The notes beneath the pieces were generated by a model. That model made no database searches. It saw only the letters and a program-made list of their open reading frames with translations, and had not been told where the DNA came from. This document shows positions 60,693-64,000 of a stretch of DNA of 64,000 bases, in pieces. Where the stretch lies: assembly GCF_032062135.1 (NCBI RefSeq), contig NC_092863.1:18904750-18968749 (forward strand), in the 5' to 3' direction. The position numbers and the translations under genes were made by a program. How positions within the stretch are numbered: the stretch's first letter is position 1; each line of letters opens with the position of its first letter. This DNA comes from Pyxicephalus adspersus (taxonomy: Eukaryota > Chordata > Amphibia > Anura > Pyxicephalidae).

Positions 60693-62586
60693 TCTCGAGT
60701 TATCAAGAGTTATGTGATTCAAAAATTGTTTTGGCAGGTTCTCCCATTATATATATTATATAGTTATTAAAAAATCTAATTGCAAGTTTTCTCCCACCTT
60801 GACAGTGGGTTTTGTCAAACATAGAAACTTTCAGTTCCCAAAATACTGAAGTGAGCTATGGAGCAGACACATTGCTATGCTTAGTAATGCACAGGTCCGC
60901 ATTGAAACCAGCAGGTCCTCTTTAACTTATGCCACATGACTGATGACCAGATGGCTTGCTATTTAGACAGTAAACAAATATTCAGTAAGTAGTTCCAGAT
61001 TTTCATAATAAGATCTGCAAATCTTGACAAAGTGCCCAGAATGTATGCATTTATTAGTGTCTGATTTAAACTGATGTGTTGACACAAACAATACAATTCT
61101 TCATGTAGAGTGTCCTGAAAGACATTTTATTAACGATGAAAAGAAGTCAAGCAACGTTGTTAAAGTGCTGTTGTATCTGTAACCAGTATGACTGGAAAAT
61201 ACAATTTATGTTCGAAACAAATGTATTATAAGCATGACCAAAGGGCACCGCTGTTACAGTGGGATCCATACGTGGGATTAATAATAGGACTAACCATTAG
61301 AAACCCAATTACGGTCATACTTCACTGGGCTGACTGATCTAAATGTTTAATAGGTTAATCAGATGTGCGGAACATTATTGCTCCTTGTGCTTCTCTGTTA
61401 ACCTTTTAACTGGTCATTCTACCAAAAGCTGACATTTCAGTGGTTTTTTGAGAGAATCTCTTGATTTTCCTTCCTGTTGAATTTTGGATTTTAACTATGG
61501 AGAATGCAACGGCAGATGCTGGAATATGCATTAGCTGTGAACTATCTATGAATCAAACCTAATTTCCTTCTTGGGACTTAGTATTTGGGGCACAATTTGG
61601 AACACTTGACAATATACATTATCATTCAGTAAAACGTTTATTTATTCCTATTAGAAAAATCTATGAGGTTATTAAAACAAAACTGATGCACATTGTTATG
61701 TGTTTGGATCGATCACAAATTCAACCAGAGCATCGGTCATTCAAGCCAAACTGAAAAAATCTGAGTATCTCAAAATGTTTGGTTGTTAGATTCGGCACAG
61801 AGCAGTATGCTTTAACCCTCAACCCTGACAGCTGTCCTTTAAAAAAGAAAAGTGTAGCCCCCTACAATAAAACCTGATCCTTTCTGCATAGCAAATGAAG
61901 CAGCAAGTGTGTGTGCTCCCTGTCTTATCCATAAAAATGTCCTCTGGAATCTAGTTTTCCCAAAAAAGAAGGGGGCAAAAAGCGTGTAGCCCCCTTCTGA
62001 TTTAGAAAAAACAGTCCTGTCCTCAATGGTGGCAAGGGCCTATGAAGCTCCTCGCAGTCTCTAATGTCATCCTGGTAACTACTAAAAGCCAGGTGCCTGT
62101 AAGATTCCTAGGGGCACAAATGTTTGTCCTGACATGCCCACCTACCTGATTGGCTCAAGGAATATAAACCATGTTTTTGTCATCCTGTACCTAGCTTTTT
62201 GAAGGGTCTGGTTTTTAGGGAGGCCGTGGGGGTGGGGGATTACTCTGCCTGGCAATAAATAGACTGGGGCTGAGATGCTACATTTTTGTTTTTTTTTCAA
62301 ACCACTGGATAGTCCTGCCAGTCATTTTGAAGGAATTTCCAGGTGGAGGTGTGTAAGGTGTCAGACTGCTCATAAAGGGCTCTGATGGCTCCTGGAATAG
62401 TCGAGATTTCCCACACCGACTAACCTCTCAGCACCCATTTTTCTGTTTTGTCTTCTGCTTATGTGCACTAATCTCCCAGCTGTCAGTACCAGCACATGCG
62501 TAATAACCCTCCAGTGCAAAGTGCAAGTGTGATAATCCCTTACATTTGTTTACCATGGCAGTTATCAGTCTTTTCTCCACTTACTC
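60693..62586. other. Intron; no exon seen; local GTGTAGCCCCC duplication
   Basis: GTGTAGCCCCCT occurs at about 61852 and 61985. Otherwise AT-rich. Confidence 0.45.
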
Positions 62587-63016
62587 TAAAGGTGCGTACA
62601 CACTTCCAATTTTTATCGTTCCAATCGAACGACGAACGATCGATTGGGCAAAAAATTGTTCGTAAAAAAGTAACCAACGACGCCGACGAACGAGGAAAGT
62701 CGCTGGAAACGAACGACCGGACCGGCGGATCGGATTGGGCGACGATCGTTGAACATCGTTCGTGTGTACGGTCGTTCGTTGATCGTCCATGTTCAGAGCA
62801 TGCGTGATGAACGAACGTCCGTTCACTTTCCTGTCGTGCACATAGTTCCTCTATCGCTTAAACGATCGTATCTATTGTGTGTACAATATCTACGAACGAT
62901 CGTGTCGTTACCTCTATGTGCAGTATCGGTGCTATACGATCGTTCATATATATCGTGCAGGAACGTTCGTCGTTCGTTTTCCGACGATAATAATTGGAAG
63001 TGTGTACGTAGCTTTA
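62587..63016. mobile_element. CpG-dense MITE with 32-bp terminal inverted repeats
   Basis: Left TAAAGGTGCGTACACACTTC and right (minus strand) TAAAGCTACGTACACACTTC continue as inverted repeats for 32 bases with 3 mismatches. The body is made of short CGAACGA / TCGTTCG and ACGATCG words and has about 52 CpGs in 430 bases by hand count. Same family as 4996-5231. No transposase; the several open frames are a by-product of low stop density. Confidence 0.85.
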
Positions 63017-63057
63017 GAATCTGGACTCCACTACCTTATTTCCTGTTTAAACAATGT

Positions 63058-63465
63058 TGAGCAACAAAGCCTTCCCAATCCATAAACCAACCCCAGCGAA
63101 TTCTGCTCTGTCTTGGCTTCCTTCTTCTTTCTGGGGCTCGCTGTTCCTTCCAACACCGTCATTCTCTTTCTTCCGCAGAAGAGAGAAGATGGTGGTCTTG
63201 GACAGAACACGGACAGTGGCCATGGACAGGACATCCTCCAAATGTAAATAAAAAACCCGAGTACAGACCTCACTGCGCATGCATAAGATCGAGCGCTTGT
63301 TATATTTTTCATTGGAGAAAAGCCCCTGATGATTCATGCCCAATCTCGGATATGTCCAAAAGGAGCAGCCCGCAGCCTCCTGCCACATTTTTTTTTCTAT
63401 TAAGTAAAAGGGATAGCCACCCTTTTACATAATGCAGAAAATTTGATGATATGTCCACTTTAATT
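63058..63465. repeat. Repeat with CACTGCGCATGC core
   Basis: CCTCACTGCGCATGCATAAG, GATCGAGCGC and GGATATGTCCAAAAGGAGCA resemble the interior of 8981-9470; ends near GTCCACTTTAATTACA. Confidence 0.5.
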
Positions 63466-63828
63466 ACACAGTCAATTCTAAGAATGCGAAATACATTTTG
63501 GTGCCTCCTTTTCATTTCAAAATGTCAGTATCCTTCCCACCACCTTTATAGTCCGAGATAATGCTGATACAATCATCCCCTCAACTCCACGTTTTTAAAT
63601 AATCTGCTTCAGTTTCAGTTTGTTGGACACTGATTATATTTGTCCTCTGTAAAGTCCTCTGTGTGAACAGCTGGCCTCCCATTCTGCTCTCTAATTATTC
63701 AGTTTTGCAAAATTATTATGGGGCAAATTTCTCTGACCCTGTAATTCACCTGTATGGCTTTGACAGGTGATTTGTTACAAATTTGGAAACATCATTAACC
63801 ATCATTTGTGAGTCAAGATTTACTGTCC

Positions 63829-64000
63829 CACACTCCTCTCCTGCACATACCGCTCAGGGTCATACACCTTCACACTCCTCTCCTGCACATACCGCTCAGG
63901 GTCATACACCTTCACACTCCTCTACTGCACATACCGCTCAGTGTCATACACCTTCACACTCCTCTCCTACACATACTGCTCAGGGTCATACACCTTCACA
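63829..64000. repeat. 42-bp tandem minisatellite, runs off the right edge
   Basis: Units begin CACACTCCTCTCCTGCACAT at 63829, 63871, 63913 and 63955, with a fifth starting at 63997. Units 1-2 are identical; later ones differ by a few bases. 42 is a multiple of three and the frames lack stops, but a stop follows directly on the left of the array on the minus strand. Confidence 0.9.

Noticed and set aside
62496..63388. Several overlapping open frames of 65-113 codons
   Set aside because: They lie in CpG-rich repeats where stop codons are rare, on both strands and in many frames.
25256..64000. A second RIMS4 exon
   Set aside because: I looked for a frame continuing with the expected SRRLKGAIQRSTETG-like text and saw none; a short exon could still be missed by eye.
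63829..64000. CRISPR array
   Set aside because: The 42-base units are contiguous without spacers, so this is a minisatellite, and the genome is eukaryotic.

Overview
This window looks like vertebrate nuclear DNA. It is AT-rich, with long stretches that carry no open frames, several (TA)n tracts, and many degenerate transposable elements. The only protein-coding exon I can name is the first coding exon of RIMS4 (RIM4-gamma, a short C2B-only member of the Rab3-interacting-molecule family), on the + strand at about 25159-25255. It ends in a clean GT donor. The repeat content (hAT, Tc1/mariner-like and foldback MITEs, a tRNA-headed SINE, L2-like 3' tails, an L1-type LINE, LTR-like ends) and the style of several families suggest an amphibian, most likely a frog. 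That assignment rests on my memory of such repeats and was not searched.

Layout. 1-24.7 kb: no gene recognised; probably the intergenic region upstream of RIMS4. It holds a Tc1/mariner-like MITE (3.2 kb), two MITEs with long terminal inverted repeats (5.0 and 9.0 kb), two back-to-back hAT elements sharing one target-site duplication (10.6-11.2 kb), a foldback element interrupted by an L2-like tail (12.6-13.0 kb), an internally deleted L1-type ORF2 relic on the minus strand (16.5-18.0 kb), a probable solo LTR (23.0-23.7 kb) and another hAT element (23.7-24.0 kb). 24.75-25.26 kb: a GC- and CpG-rich promoter/5'-leader block with an inverted CCAAT box, a GC box and three upstream ATG frames, then the RIMS4 exon. 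25.26-64 kb: I read this as the 5' part of RIMS4 intron 1, since no second exon is visible. It has AT-rich sequence, more MITEs, a tRNA-derived SINE (39.5 kb), a roughly 480-bp hairpin element (50.2-50.6 kb), an octamer-rich block that could be an enhancer (51.8-52.0 kb), a CpG-rich segment of unknown origin (54.9-55.3 kb), an exceptionally CpG-dense MITE (62.6-63.0 kb) and a 42-bp minisatellite running off the right edge.

I found no operons, CRISPR arrays, rRNA, intact transposase genes or other sign of a new multi-gene system. The items most worth a second look are the CpG-dense elements, the dispersed ACGCGT motif with a variable small stem in front of it, the tandem hAT insertions, the L1 relic that seems to join the ORF2 start to its C-terminal part, the intronic octamer cluster, and the upstream ATGs of RIMS4. 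Most short open frames in the window are chance frames or lie in repeats.
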